From an uncultured Collinsella sp. (GTDB lineage Bacteria; Actinomycetota; Coriobacteriia; Coriobacteriales; Coriobacteriaceae), in the NCBI GenBank assembly GCA_900542635.1, contig UQOJ01000003.1, forward strand, positions 1 through 64,000: DNA of 64,000 bases. The letters are read 5' to 3'. Positions 26,270 through 33,835 of the stretch are shown here, one piece after another (position 1 is the stretch's first letter; each line of letters begins with the position of its first letter). The notes beneath the pieces were generated by a model. That model ran no database searches. It was not told the origin of the DNA and was given only the letters and a program-made list of their open reading frames with translations. A program made the position numbers and the translations under genes.

Positions 26270-27062
26270 GCTTGATCACCTCTTTTGCAAGGTTCATATA
26301 TGCTTTTGCACCCTTATTTTGAGGTGCATAGGTAATTACTGGTTCTCCAAAAGACGGAGCTTCGGAAATTTTAACCGTACGGGGGATTAGTGTGTTAAAC
26401 GCCTTATCACCAAAGTACGATTGAACCTCCTCAACAACCTGATTCGATAGAGAAGTACGCGAGTCATACATGGTCATAAGCACACCATAGGTGTCTAAGC
26501 CCTTATTCAGACGTGATTTAACCATCTTCATTGACTCAAGCAGCTTCGTAACACCCTCGAGTGCGTAATACTCGCACTGGATCGGAATCAAAACGCTGTC
26601 TGCTGCGGTCAAGGCGTTGATAGTAAGCAGGCCGAGCGAAGGGGGACAGTCAATGAAAATAAAATCGAACTCGTCCTGAATCGGCTCAAGTAAATCTTTG
26701 AGACGGGTTTCACGAGCGATTGCGCTTACGAGCTCAATTTCCGCGCCTGCAAGCTGAATTGTAGCCGGAATTACGAATACCTTTTTGCAATTTGTATCAA
26801 GAACAAGCGATTCTGCCGGCACATCATTCAACAATGCATCATAGATGCAGTGATCAAGGTCTTCTTTTTCAATTCCGAATCCACTAGTGCTGTTTCCCTG
26901 TGGATCAAAATCGACAATCAGTGTCTTACGACCCTGCTCACCCAGTGCTGCTGCAAGGTTTACAGCCGTCGTTGACTTACCGACGCCGCCTTTTTGATTG
27001 ATGATTGCAATGATACGCGTGTCTTTTGCGCTCTTAGAACGCTTAACGTCGCGAAATCCCAC
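26262..27062 (-). CDS. parA: Chromosome-partitioning ATPase ParA (Soj)
   Basis: 266 residues. This deviant Walker ATPase has IINQKGGVGKSTTAVNLAAAL (signature Lys), VDFDPQGNSTSG and FIFIDCPPSLGLLT. It binds DNA non-specifically in the ATP state and moves ParB-parS complexes. The start is GTG with AGGAGG upstream. It is in an operon with parB and probably autoregulated through the parS cluster 40-133 bases upstream, a common arrangement. Confidence 0.96.
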   Translation of the reverse strand: MGFRDVKRSKSAKDTRIIAIINQKGGVGKSTTAVNLAAALGEQGRKTLIVDFDPQGNSTSGFGIEKEDLDHCIYDALLNDVPAESLVLDTNCKKVFVIPATIQLAGAEIELVSAIARETRLKDLLEPIQDEFDFIFIDCPPSLGLLTINALTAADSVLIPIQCEYYALEGVTKLLESMKMVKSRLNKGLDTYGVLMTMYDSRTSLSNQVVEEVQSYFGDKAFNTLIPRTVKISEAPSFGEPVITYAPQNKGAKAYMNLAKEVIKRA

Positions 27063-27101
27063 GGTCCCTCCTGGTGTGTATTAAAGCTGTCAAACGGAGG
27101 A

Positions 27102-27117
27102 TGTTTCACGTGAAACA
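27102..27117. promoter_or_regulatory. parS site 1
   Basis: Perfect 16-base palindrome TGTTTCACGTGAAACA, the consensus ParB-binding site, in the parA-rsmG gap. Confidence 0.95.
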
Positions 27118-27140
27118 TTCCGATTCGATATCAACCGCCA

Positions 27141-27156
27141 TGTTTCACGTGAAACA
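27141..27156. promoter_or_regulatory. parS site 2
   Basis: Second perfect copy of TGTTTCACGTGAAACA, 39 bases centre to centre from site 1, so not helically phased exactly with it but close to four turns. Confidence 0.95.
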
Positions 27157-27179
27157 CTGCAAGTTGTTAGTATCCATTA

Positions 27180-27195
27180 TGTTTCACGTGAAACA
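27180..27195. promoter_or_regulatory. parS site 3
   Basis: Third perfect copy, again 39 bases from site 2. It abuts the rsmG stop codon region at 27197. Three sites at equal 39-base spacing form a compact ParB-loading cluster. Confidence 0.95.
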
Positions 27196-27196
27196 T

Positions 27197-27934
27197 CTAG
27201 GCAAGCGGATTCTTCTTTGCCATGCCATTTGCACGAGGCAATGAAACAGATGCTGGATGACTCTTCTTAAGAACAATGAACTCCCTGTGACCCAAGCCTT
27301 CAGGCAAATCAATTGCGTCATTCAGAAGCAAAGTGAAGCCGCAAATCTTAGCTGCTGACATACCGGAAGCAAGCTCCTCATCCGAAGGATTGCCCTTGGT
27401 AATAACAAATAGCCCTCCATCCTTCAGGTACGGTGCCGCATACTCAACAAGAATCGGTAGAGGGGCTAGTGCACGGGCGGTTACGACAGAAAACTGCTTC
27501 TTATGGCTTCGAGCAAATTCTTCAAGACGATCATGAACCGCATGAGCATGTTTCAATCCAAGAACATGGACAAAAGAATTGACAGCATCAACCTTCTTGC
27601 CAACAGAGTCAATATAAGTAGCTTTACGATGCGTGGCTATGGTTAACGGAATACCAGGGAAGCCCGCACCCGTACCCATATCGAGTAAAGCTCCCTCAGG
27701 AGCCTTATTGATATAGGGGAGCAAAACAAGAGAGTCGAGGATATGAAGTACGGCAGCATCTTCTACGTTAAGAATACGGGTGAGATTGGTTGTCTTATTT
27801 GTTTTCAGAACCAAATCCAAATGATGAATACATTTCCTCAGCTCAACATCAGTTACGCTCAAGGAATACTCTTTGCAATAGGAAGTTAGACGACTCAACA
27901 TCTCGTCAGCCTGCTGATCAGTAAGCACTAACAA
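27197..27934 (-). CDS. rsmG: 16S rRNA (guanine527-N7)-methyltransferase
   Basis: 245 residues from the TTG at 27934. AAAGGAG lies just upstream, whereas the ATG at 27982 would lie inside the jag terminator, so I prefer the TTG. This Rossmann-fold methyltransferase has the motif LLDMGTGAGFPGIPL, the N-terminal helical part (CIHHLDLVLKTNKTTNLTRI) and the catalytic-side stretch VTARALAPLPILVEYA. It methylates G527 of 16S rRNA; loss gives low-level streptomycin resistance in other bacteria. It lies between parA and jag, the usual place near the origin. Confidence 0.93.
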   Translation of the reverse strand: MLVLTDQQADEMLSRLTSYCKEYSLSVTDVELRKCIHHLDLVLKTNKTTNLTRILNVEDAAVLHILDSLVLLPYINKAPEGALLDMGTGAGFPGIPLTIATHRKATYIDSVGKKVDAVNSFVHVLGLKHAHAVHDRLEEFARSHKKQFSVVTARALAPLPILVEYAAPYLKDGGLFVITKGNPSDEELASGMSAAKICGFTLLLNDAIDLPEGLGHREFIVLKKSHPASVSLPRANGMAKKNPLA

Positions 27935-27975
27935 CGAAAGCTCCTTTCTGACAAAAATCAGTGTATCGAGAACTT

Positions 27976-28012
27976 TTGACAAAAAAAGGGGACGTGGAAA
28001 CCACGTCCCCTT
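27976..28012 (-). terminator. Terminator of the rpmH-jag block
   Basis: On the minus strand a 12-bp stem (AGGGGACGTGGT/CCACGTCCCCTT) is followed by seven T. It lies between jag and rsmG and overlaps the rejected upstream rsmG start. Confidence 0.88.
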
Positions 28013-28030
28013 AGCATAAGCTCGAGAGGA

Positions 28031-28600
28031 TTATCGAGCAACAATCACCACATGGCGATCAGGGTCAGAACCCTCAGAATGAGTATCGACGGCATCATTG
28101 CCACGAAGTGCAATGTGAACCAGTCGACGCTCGTAGGCATTCATGGGCGGAAGCGAAACACTCTTGTGAGTGCGAATGGCACGCTCGGCAGCAGACTGAG
28201 CCATGGAGGCAACCTTGTCCTGACGGCGGCTCTTGTATCCCTCGACGTCCACTACAACCGGATACCTAAAGCCAAGTTTGCGGCTCACCAGCAACGAGAA
28301 CATAACCTGAAGGGCATCAAGGGTGCGACCATGTCGGCCAATGAGAACAGCAAGGTCGGGAGCCGTTACATCCAAAATCAGCTCACCCTCGTCGCCCTCA
28401 TACTCATCGATAGGAGAGTTGGCGGCATCGAAGTGCGAAAGGATGGAACGCAGGATGGAAATCGCAACATCGGCAATGGTGTCGAGCTCCTCATCGGTCA
28501 GCTCTTCACCAGCCTTGTAGCGCTGTGCAATCTCGGGATAATCGCCCGCGACCTGCGGGGCAACCTCCTCAAGCATATCCTCGATGATCTCTTCAGACAT
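28031..28600 (-). CDS. khpB: RNA-binding protein Jag/KhpB
   Basis: 189 residues. The N-terminal segment is shorter and more acidic than the classic Jag-N domain. A KH domain follows (LILDVTAPDLAVLIGRHGRTLDALQVMFSLLV, with the GRHG loop), then an R3H domain (RRQDKVASMAQSAAERA ... LPPMNAYERRLVHIAL). It is thought to act with KhpA as an RNA chaperone that affects cell-wall growth and division. GGAG lies six bases before the ATG at 28600, so I prefer it to the ATG at 28612. It is the last gene of the rpmH-rnpA-yidD-yidC-jag unit. Confidence 0.92.
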   Translation of the reverse strand: MSEEIIEDMLEEVAPQVAGDYPEIAQRYKAGEELTDEELDTIADVAISILRSILSHFDAANSPIDEYEGDEGELILDVTAPDLAVLIGRHGRTLDALQVMFSLLVSRKLGFRYPVVVDVEGYKSRRQDKVASMAQSAAERAIRTHKSVSLPPMNAYERRLVHIALRGNDAVDTHSEGSDPDRHVVIVAR

Positions 28601-28644
28601 AACGTACTCCAAAAGTTAGGTACCTAAATAAGATTGATATCCCA

Positions 28645-29415
28645 CTACTTCTTCTTGTGCGGGCGCGGCTTCTTCTCGCGACGAGTGACCTCAACCTGCA
28701 GCGGAGCGTTCTTAAGACGCTCCTCCTCATCGGCCTTCGCCTTGTCGATGACCTTCTGCGTCACAAAAATCTGCTGGATAACCTGCCAAGCAGACGAGAC
28801 GTCGTAGTACAGCAGAACACCAACGGGAAGGCTCCAACCCATCCAAAGCATCATGACCGTCATGACGACGGCCATCATACGCATGCTCTGAGCCTGCTGG
28901 CCGGTCTGGTTGCGCGACATGTAGAGCTGCGGAATCAGGGTCAGGACGGCGAACAGGATCAGGCAGACCAGCGCAGGCAGCGCGACCACAAAGCCATCGG
29001 CAAAGGAAGCGCTCGGCGTGGTGGTCAGGTCGGGCAGGATGTTGAAGAATGAGAACGTGCCCTCGTTAAAGTACTGCGGCAGGTTGCGCAGAAGCGTGAA
29101 CAGGGCGATAAGGATGGGCATCTGAATCAGAAGCGGCAGGCAGCCAGACAGCGGATTAAACTTGTTCTCGCTGTAGAACTTCTGCATCTCCTCGGCCTGA
29201 CGCTGGGGATCGTCGGCGTAGCGCTCCTGGATCTCGAGCATCTTGGGCTGCAGCACCTGCATGCGAGCCGTCGACTTGGTCGACTTGAGCATAAGCGGCG
29301 TCAGCAGCAGACGGATGATGACCACCAGGATGATGATGGACAGGCCCCAGTCGACCGCAAAGGTCTGGATGAGCTTGAGCAGCTCGAAAAGGATGTTAAC
29401 GATCCAATCCCACAT
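28645..29415 (-). CDS. yidC: Membrane protein insertase YidC/Oxa1
   Basis: 256 residues. It inserts and folds inner-membrane proteins alone or with Sec. It has the five-helix Oxa1 core. The first helix carries the conserved Arg of the hydrophilic groove (IIRLLLTPLML), the coiled-coil cytoplasmic loop is present (MQVLQPKMLEIQERYADDPQ), and the NPLSGCLPLLIQMPI signature is clear. The tail is very basic (TRREKKPRPHKKK), typical for ribosome contact. There is no signal peptide or lipobox, unlike many Firmicutes homologues. It is followed closely by jag. Confidence 0.95.
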   Translation of the reverse strand: MWDWIVNILFELLKLIQTFAVDWGLSIIILVVIIRLLLTPLMLKSTKSTARMQVLQPKMLEIQERYADDPQRQAEEMQKFYSENKFNPLSGCLPLLIQMPILIALFTLLRNLPQYFNEGTFSFFNILPDLTTTPSASFADGFVVALPALVCLILFAVLTLIPQLYMSRNQTGQQAQSMRMMAVVMTVMMLWMGWSLPVGVLLYYDVSSAWQVIQQIFVTQKVIDKAKADEEERLKNAPLQVEVTRREKKPRPHKKK

Positions 29416-29444
29416 GTAAGTTTTCCTCCGATAGCGAGTGCCCG

Positions 29445-29669
29445 CTAGGGCACAGGGTCATAACCGCCGACGTGCAGGGGATTGCAGCGAGCGATGCGCC
29501 TCACGGCAAGCCAGCAGCCTCTCAAAACACCGTACTTCTCAATCGCCTGGACGGCGTATTGCGAGCACGTTGGGTAATAAATGCAGGCGTCAGGCAATAA
29601 GGGCGAAATAACCTGTTGATATATGCGAATAGGAGCGATGGCAACACGTCGCAAAACGTGATTGCTCAT
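29445..29669 (-). CDS. yidD: Membrane protein insertion efficiency factor YidD
   Basis: 74 residues. The family signature is visible: IAPIRIYQQVISPLLPDACIYYPTCSQYAVQAIEKYG, with the Pro-Cys pair, then RIARCNPLHVGGYDPVP. It is a small amphipathic membrane-associated protein that assists YidC. It overlaps the rnpA stop by four bases (ATGA), so translation is coupled. Confidence 0.95.
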   Translation of the reverse strand: MSNHVLRRVAIAPIRIYQQVISPLLPDACIYYPTCSQYAVQAIEKYGVLRGCWLAVRRIARCNPLHVGGYDPVP

Positions 29670-30004
29670 CGCTCCTCCCCGGCAACGCCGGCGCGTTTCA
29701 TAAGCGAACGCAATGCCTTGTCCATCTCCTGCGGCGAGGAAACCCTCGTCTTGGGAGTTGCAAACAAGATGATGTCATAACCCGCAACGGGAAATCCACA
29801 GCTGCGGGCGGCCTCGCGCATCACACGCTTAGATCGGTTGCGCACGACGGCACAACCGAGTCGCTTAGCACCAACGAAGGCGACCCTTCCGGAGCCGCCT
29901 TCGCCAACCGATTCACATATGGTCATTCGAATCAGAGGGTGATTGAAACGACGCCCCTGACTGAACACATGCTCGAAATCTTGCCGAGACTTAATAGTCT
30001 TCAT
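29666..30004 (-). CDS. rnpA: Ribonuclease P protein component
   Basis: 112 residues. This protein subunit helps the RNase P RNA cleave tRNA 5' leaders. Signatures are IKSRQDFEHVFSQGRRFNHP, the basic RNR motif region VRNRSKRVMREAARSC, and a C-terminal helix. It lies between rpmH and yidD as in most bacteria. Confidence 0.95.
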   Translation of the reverse strand: MKTIKSRQDFEHVFSQGRRFNHPLIRMTICESVGEGGSGRVAFVGAKRLGCAVVRNRSKRVMREAARSCGFPVAGYDIILFATPKTRVSSPQEMDKALRSLMKRAGVAGEER

Positions 30005-30024
30005 GCGAGATGTGTGTATCGCTG

Positions 30025-30159
30025 CTAGACAGTGAGACGCTTGCGGCCCTTGGCGCGGCGACGGGCGAGCACGGCACGACCACCCTTGGTGGCCATACGG
30101 GCACGGAAGCCATGGGTCTTGGCACGCTTACGCTTATTAGGCTGATACGTACGCTTCAT
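30025..30159 (-). CDS. rpmH: 50S ribosomal protein L34
   Basis: 44 residues, [19 protein letters not shown] ... [12 protein letters not shown], nearly invariant across bacteria. AGGAGG lies upstream of the ATG at 30159. It heads the leftward unit from the origin. Confidence 0.97.
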   Translation of the reverse strand: MKRTYQPNKRKRAKTHGFRARMATKGGRAVLARRRAKGRKRLTV

Positions 30160-30224
30160 CTTAAGTTCCTCCTGCTGCATTTCGAGTGTCCGCGGGAGCG
30201 CGGACGCAGATATAGACACGTGAG

Positions 30225-30504
30225 CTTGAAGATTGTAGGGAAATCAATGTTCAAATGTCAAGAAATCAAAGGTAAAAGGTTGCGTAGTTCACACGGTTCC
30301 CCCATAAGCCGAGCTCGATTTAGCGGTGTATGGCAACTTTTCACGATATTTCATCGAGTTTTCAACAGGTCATGTTGGCAATGTTGAGAACTTTTCGCCC
30401 GTTTTCCAAAGTTTTCAACAGGTTTTGAAAAGTTGTCGAAAGATGAGAAACATTGCACAGTGAGCTACTATTTGTTCGAAACCTTATGAAAGATTGCGAG
30501 CGGC
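30225..30504. other. Left part of oriC: rpmH to ATPase-gene gap with DnaA-box-like repeats
   Basis: This 345-base gap between divergent genes is AT-rich. TTTTCAACA occurs at 30359-30367 and 30412-30420, and the one-off TTCTCAACA (inverted) at 30382-30390. An AGTTTTCAACAG-like frame is shared. These differ from the TTATCCACA consensus at two positions but cluster only around dnaA. The gene layout and parS nearby make this the origin region. Unwinding and replication start here are inferred. Confidence 0.6.
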
Positions 30505-31857
30505 ATGTCTGACGACTTTTACACCATGGTCGATTCCGGAGACCCGGCACCCGACAACGAGCACATCACCGGCGTGCGCGAAGAGCGTGAGGAAGGCGAG
30601 CAGACGACCACGCAGGCGCCAAAAGCCATGTACGCCGCACGCATCGCCGTCTATGACGACATGCTGTCGACACCGCGTGTGATCGTCATTGATCCGCAAG
30701 ATGTCCGCACGTATTTGGAAGAGACGACCAACACCGTCTACCAGTGCATGAAAGAACAAGGCGGCCATATCTCGCTCATGGTCATCCGCGAGATTGTCGA
30801 AAACTTTATCCACGCCCACTTTGCCGAGCCCATCATCTCGATCCTGGACGGCGGAGACACCATCCGCTTTGCTGACCAAGGACCCGGCATCGACGACAAG
30901 GAACGTGCTTTCGACTTTGGCGTTACCAGCGCAAACAGCAAGATGAAGCGCTATATCCGTGGAACCGGAGCAGGGTTTCCCATGGTGCAGGAGTATTTGG
31001 AAAACGCCGGCGGTGCCGTATCCATCGAGGACAACATGGGCAACGGTACCGTGGTTACGGTAAGCCTGAACCCTAAACGCGTGCAGGAAATCGAGCGTGC
31101 CGGCGGACGCGGCGCTGCCGTGCGGCCCGAGACGGAGCAGCCCACATATCCCCTGCCGGGAGCTTTTGCACAGCAGCCCATGGCAACGCAGCAGATGCAG
31201 CCCCCCGTGGGACAGATGCGGCAGCCCGGAATGCTTCCTACACAAGAACCCCGGGCGGCATCGATGTCGATGCCGCCAAACATGCCAGAGGCCATGCCGC
31301 TGGCGGATCAGGATGCAGCAGCAATGCAGCAGGCGACGGGGGCGCCGGGTGGCCAGCAAATGGGCTATCAGCCGTACCAACAGGGATATCCATATCAGCA
31401 GATGCCGCCACTGGGGTATGGCCAGCAGTTCCCGCAGCAGTACCAGCAGGGATATCAGCAGCCGTACCAGCAGATGCCGCAGCAGCAGTACAACCCCTGG
31501 GCCCAGCAGATGCCTCCGCAGCCTTACCAACAGTGGCCTCAAAGTTTTCAACAGCAAATGCCGCCGATGCAGAGTTCTCAACAACCAGCAGCTCAAATGA
31601 TGTATCCTAATGCAGCAAATCAGTATGCGCAGCCACAACCGGACGTGTTCGTAAGCGATCGCGGCAACGCCGCGCTGGGCTATCTGGCGCAAAATCAAGC
31701 GTGCGGTGCGACCGATCTGGCGAGGGCGTTTGGAAACTCGGCCCCCACTTGGTCACGCACGCTCAATGACTTGGCGCAGGCCGGCTTGGTCATCAAGCAT
31801 GGCCAGAAATACCATCTGACCGAACTCGGCGCCGCTCGCGTGCGAGCTCAGAGCTAA
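30505..31857 (+). CDS. GHKL ATPase - Gln/Tyr/Pro-rich linker - winged helix protein upstream of dnaA
   Basis: 450 residues. Part 1 (about 50-190) is a histidine-kinase-type ATPase fold: N box REIVENFIHAHF (Glu96, Asn100), G1 box FADQGPGID (Asp124) and G2 box GTGAGFPMV (153-161). There is no dimerisation/His domain. Part 2 (about 210-380) is low-complexity, dominated by Gln, Pro, Met and Tyr with repeated QGYQQPYQQMP-like runs. Part 3 (about 385-450) is a MarR-like winged helix (ATDLARAFGNSAPTWSRTLNDLAQAGLV). The gene ends 15 bases before dnaA on the same strand, so it shares its transcript. It has no established name known to me. A DNA-binding ATPase that regulates initiation or anti-sigma-like signalling is inference. 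Confidence 0.8.
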   Translation: MSDDFYTMVDSGDPAPDNEHITGVREEREEGEQTTTQAPKAMYAARIAVYDDMLSTPRVIVIDPQDVRTYLEETTNTVYQCMKEQGGHISLMVIREIVENFIHAHFAEPIISILDGGDTIRFADQGPGIDDKERAFDFGVTSANSKMKRYIRGTGAGFPMVQEYLENAGGAVSIEDNMGNGTVVTVSLNPKRVQEIERAGGRGAAVRPETEQPTYPLPGAFAQQPMATQQMQPPVGQMRQPGMLPTQEPRAASMSMPPNMPEAMPLADQDAAAMQQATGAPGGQQMGYQPYQQGYPYQQMPPLGYGQQFPQQYQQGYQQPYQQMPQQQYNPWAQQMPPQPYQQWPQSFQQQMPPMQSSQQPAAQMMYPNAANQYAQPQPDVFVSDRGNAALGYLAQNQACGATDLARAFGNSAPTWSRTLNDLAQAGLVIKHGQKYHLTELGAARVRAQS

Positions 31858-31872
31858 AGAACGGGAGAGACA

Positions 31873-33597
31873 GTGGACGAGGAAGCAAGCATCATCTTGG
31901 GGGATGCCATCGCCTTTTGCCAGCGCGACGGCCAAGATGCACGCCTCATCAACATGCTGGGGCAATCGCGCGCCATAAGCCTGACCGAAGACACGCTCAC
32001 GATCGAGGCCCCCTCGCGCTTTGCCATCGCGCAGCTCAAAAAGCATCAGCCGACTATTGAGGCCTATCTGGAAGAAATCGCCTTTGCACCGATTGCTCTC
32101 GACATCGTGGCACCGCAAGGCGCCGCAGCGGAATCCGCTGCCACGACGGCGCCCGCCACGGCTCCCGCCGCTTCCCCGGCGGTGCCGGCCTCCGCAGGCG
32201 ACGTACCGACGATCGAGCACCAGCACAGCGATGTTTCCCGTGAAACCATGGCACCGTTGCCGACCGCGGCGGCGACGTCAACGAACGTACCCGTCACGCA
32301 CATGCCCATCGCTCACGACGCAGCGGCGGGCGCGGATTCGGGCATTGCAATCAAAAACACGCTCTCAGCCGATGATTTTCGTCGCATGATGAACCAGATG
32401 AAGGTCGGAGCGCCGACTAAACCCACGCAAGCTGCGACCCCCACTTCACCCATGCCAGCACCGACCGTGCCGGCCGAGCAGAATACGGATGGAGCCCCGC
32501 TCGCAGCGAACTCAAAATTCACCTTTGAGAACTTTGTCTACGGCCCCGAGAACAGCCATGCCTATCGCTCGGCACTCAAGTTTGCCGCCCTCGCGGACGA
32601 GCGCGGCACGTGCACGTCACTGTTCATCTACGGCAAATCGGGCCTGGGCAAGACGCACCTGCTGCTTGCCATCAAAAACGAGCTCGCCGAAAAGTCGCCC
32701 GAGATCAAGGTCAAGTATGCAAACTCCCAGGCATATCTGGACGACCTGATGACCGAGTTCGACCGCCAAAAGAAGAGCAACGCCCCCATCATGCAGGCGT
32801 ACCACGGCGTGGACGTGCTCATCATCGATGACATCCAAAACATCATCGGCAAGCGCGCGAGCGTGGACTACTTTTTCCAGCTCATGGACGAGTTCATCCG
32901 CAACAACAAGAAGGTCGTCATCGCGGCAGACCGCGCCCCCAAGGACCTGAGCATGGATGAGCGTCTGACCAGCCGCTTCAACGCCGGCATGCTCTGCCTG
33001 GTCGCAGAGCCCAGCTACGAGATGAAATACAAGATCTTGCAGCGCTATTACGAGAACACCATCGTCGCCGCTCCAGAGGCGGGCGACGACTCGCTGCTGG
33101 CGGCCTATGGGGGCGACGGAGGGCACCTGACCGACGAGCACTTTAAACACATGGCCGAGGTCTCGGGCACCAACATCCGCGAACTCGAGAGCTTTTGCGA
33201 GCGCTGCGCCGGCGAGGCGGGCGACCGCGAGCGCGAGGGCGGGGAGCTCACCTTTGACGATATCGACGCCATCGCCAGCCAGTACTTCGACACATCGGCC
33301 AAAAAGATCAACGTCCAGACGGTTCAGTCCGTCATCGAAGAGCAGTACGGCGTGACGCACGAGGAGCTCATCGGCCCGCGTCGCAACGCCAATATCGCCA
33401 AAGCACGTCATATCGCTATCTACCTGGCCATCGAGATGTGCGAGATGACGACCACGGCGGTGGGCGCCGAATTTGGCAACCGCAACCACTCGACCGTCAG
33501 CACGAGCTACAAAAAAGTCCAGAAAATGATCCAGGAAGACCGCACCGTCACCGAAGACCTCAAGTCGCTGCGCGATAAAATTACACTGCGCTCGTAG
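31873..33597 (+). CDS. dnaA: Chromosomal replication initiator protein DnaA
   Basis: 574 residues, long because of an Ala/Pro/Thr-rich domain II (about 80-210). The start is GTG with GGGAGAG upstream. The AAA+ core has Walker A YGKSGLGKTHLLLA and Walker B VLIIDDIQNI, and a sensor/arginine region LTSRFNAGMLC. Domain IV has GAEFGNRNHSTVSTSY: the base-reading DHT of E. coli DnaA reads NHS here (Asn538, His539, Ser540). It loads DnaB through partners such as DciA. It lies between the ATPase/winged-helix gene and dnaN. A parS-like site falls inside domain II coding. Confidence 0.97.
   Translation: MDEEASIILGDAIAFCQRDGQDARLINMLGQSRAISLTEDTLTIEAPSRFAIAQLKKHQPTIEAYLEEIAFAPIALDIVAPQGAAAESAATTAPATAPAASPAVPASAGDVPTIEHQHSDVSRETMAPLPTAAATSTNVPVTHMPIAHDAAAGADSGIAIKNTLSADDFRRMMNQMKVGAPTKPTQAATPTSPMPAPTVPAEQNTDGAPLAANSKFTFENFVYGPENSHAYRSALKFAALADERGTCTSLFIYGKSGLGKTHLLLAIKNELAEKSPEIKVKYANSQAYLDDLMTEFDRQKKSNAPIMQAYHGVDVLIIDDIQNIIGKRASVDYFFQLMDEFIRNNKKVVIAADRAPKDLSMDERLTSRFNAGMLCLVAEPSYEMKYKILQRYYENTIVAAPEAGDDSLLAAYGGDGGHLTDEHFKHMAEVSGTNIRELESFCERCAGEAGDREREGGELTFDDIDAIASQYFDTSAKKINVQTVQSVIEEQYGVTHEELIGPRRNANIAKARHIAIYLAIEMCEMTTTAVGAEFGNRNHSTVSTSYKKVQKMIQEDRTVTEDLKSLRDKITLRS
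32232..32247. promoter_or_regulatory. parS-like site inside dnaA
   Basis: TGTTTCCCGTGAAACC matches parS at 14 of 16 positions. It falls in the variable domain II region of dnaA, where coding constraint is low. Chance is possible. Confidence 0.4.
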
Positions 33598-33835
33598 GGA
33601 AATAGAGACATCTGTTGAAAACTTGTCGAAACCACGGGCATAAGGTGTCTAAAACCCAACCCGCGGTGATGAAAAGTTTTGCGCAGGTTTTGAACGTGGA
33701 AAACCACCCCTGTTGCACACAGGCTGCTGTCGATTCCCTTTCTGGGTCTGACCTGCGTCTTTGGGAGTAATCAACAGTTTCGTCAGTGCTATTACTATTA
33801 TTAAGATATTTATATCTATAGAAAGGTATTAAAAG
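33598..33835. other. Right part of oriC: dnaA-dnaN gap with AT-rich stretch
   Basis: 238 bases without a gene. The inverted box TGTTGAAAA is at 33613-33621 and TAATCAACA at about 33768. The last 45 bases (about 33788-33834) are almost pure A/T and are a likely duplex-unwinding element before dnaN. Together with 30225-30504 this fits a bipartite origin flanking dnaA. Confidence 0.6.

Noticed and set aside
27935..27982. Upstream ATG start for rsmG
   Set aside because: It lies in the jag terminator; the TTG at 27934 has AAAGGAG at good distance.
31140..31620. Dense short direct repeats, possible CRISPR or minisatellite
   Set aside because: The repeats are CAG/CAA-type codons in frame within the Gln/Tyr/Pro-rich linker; there are no spacers of fixed length.
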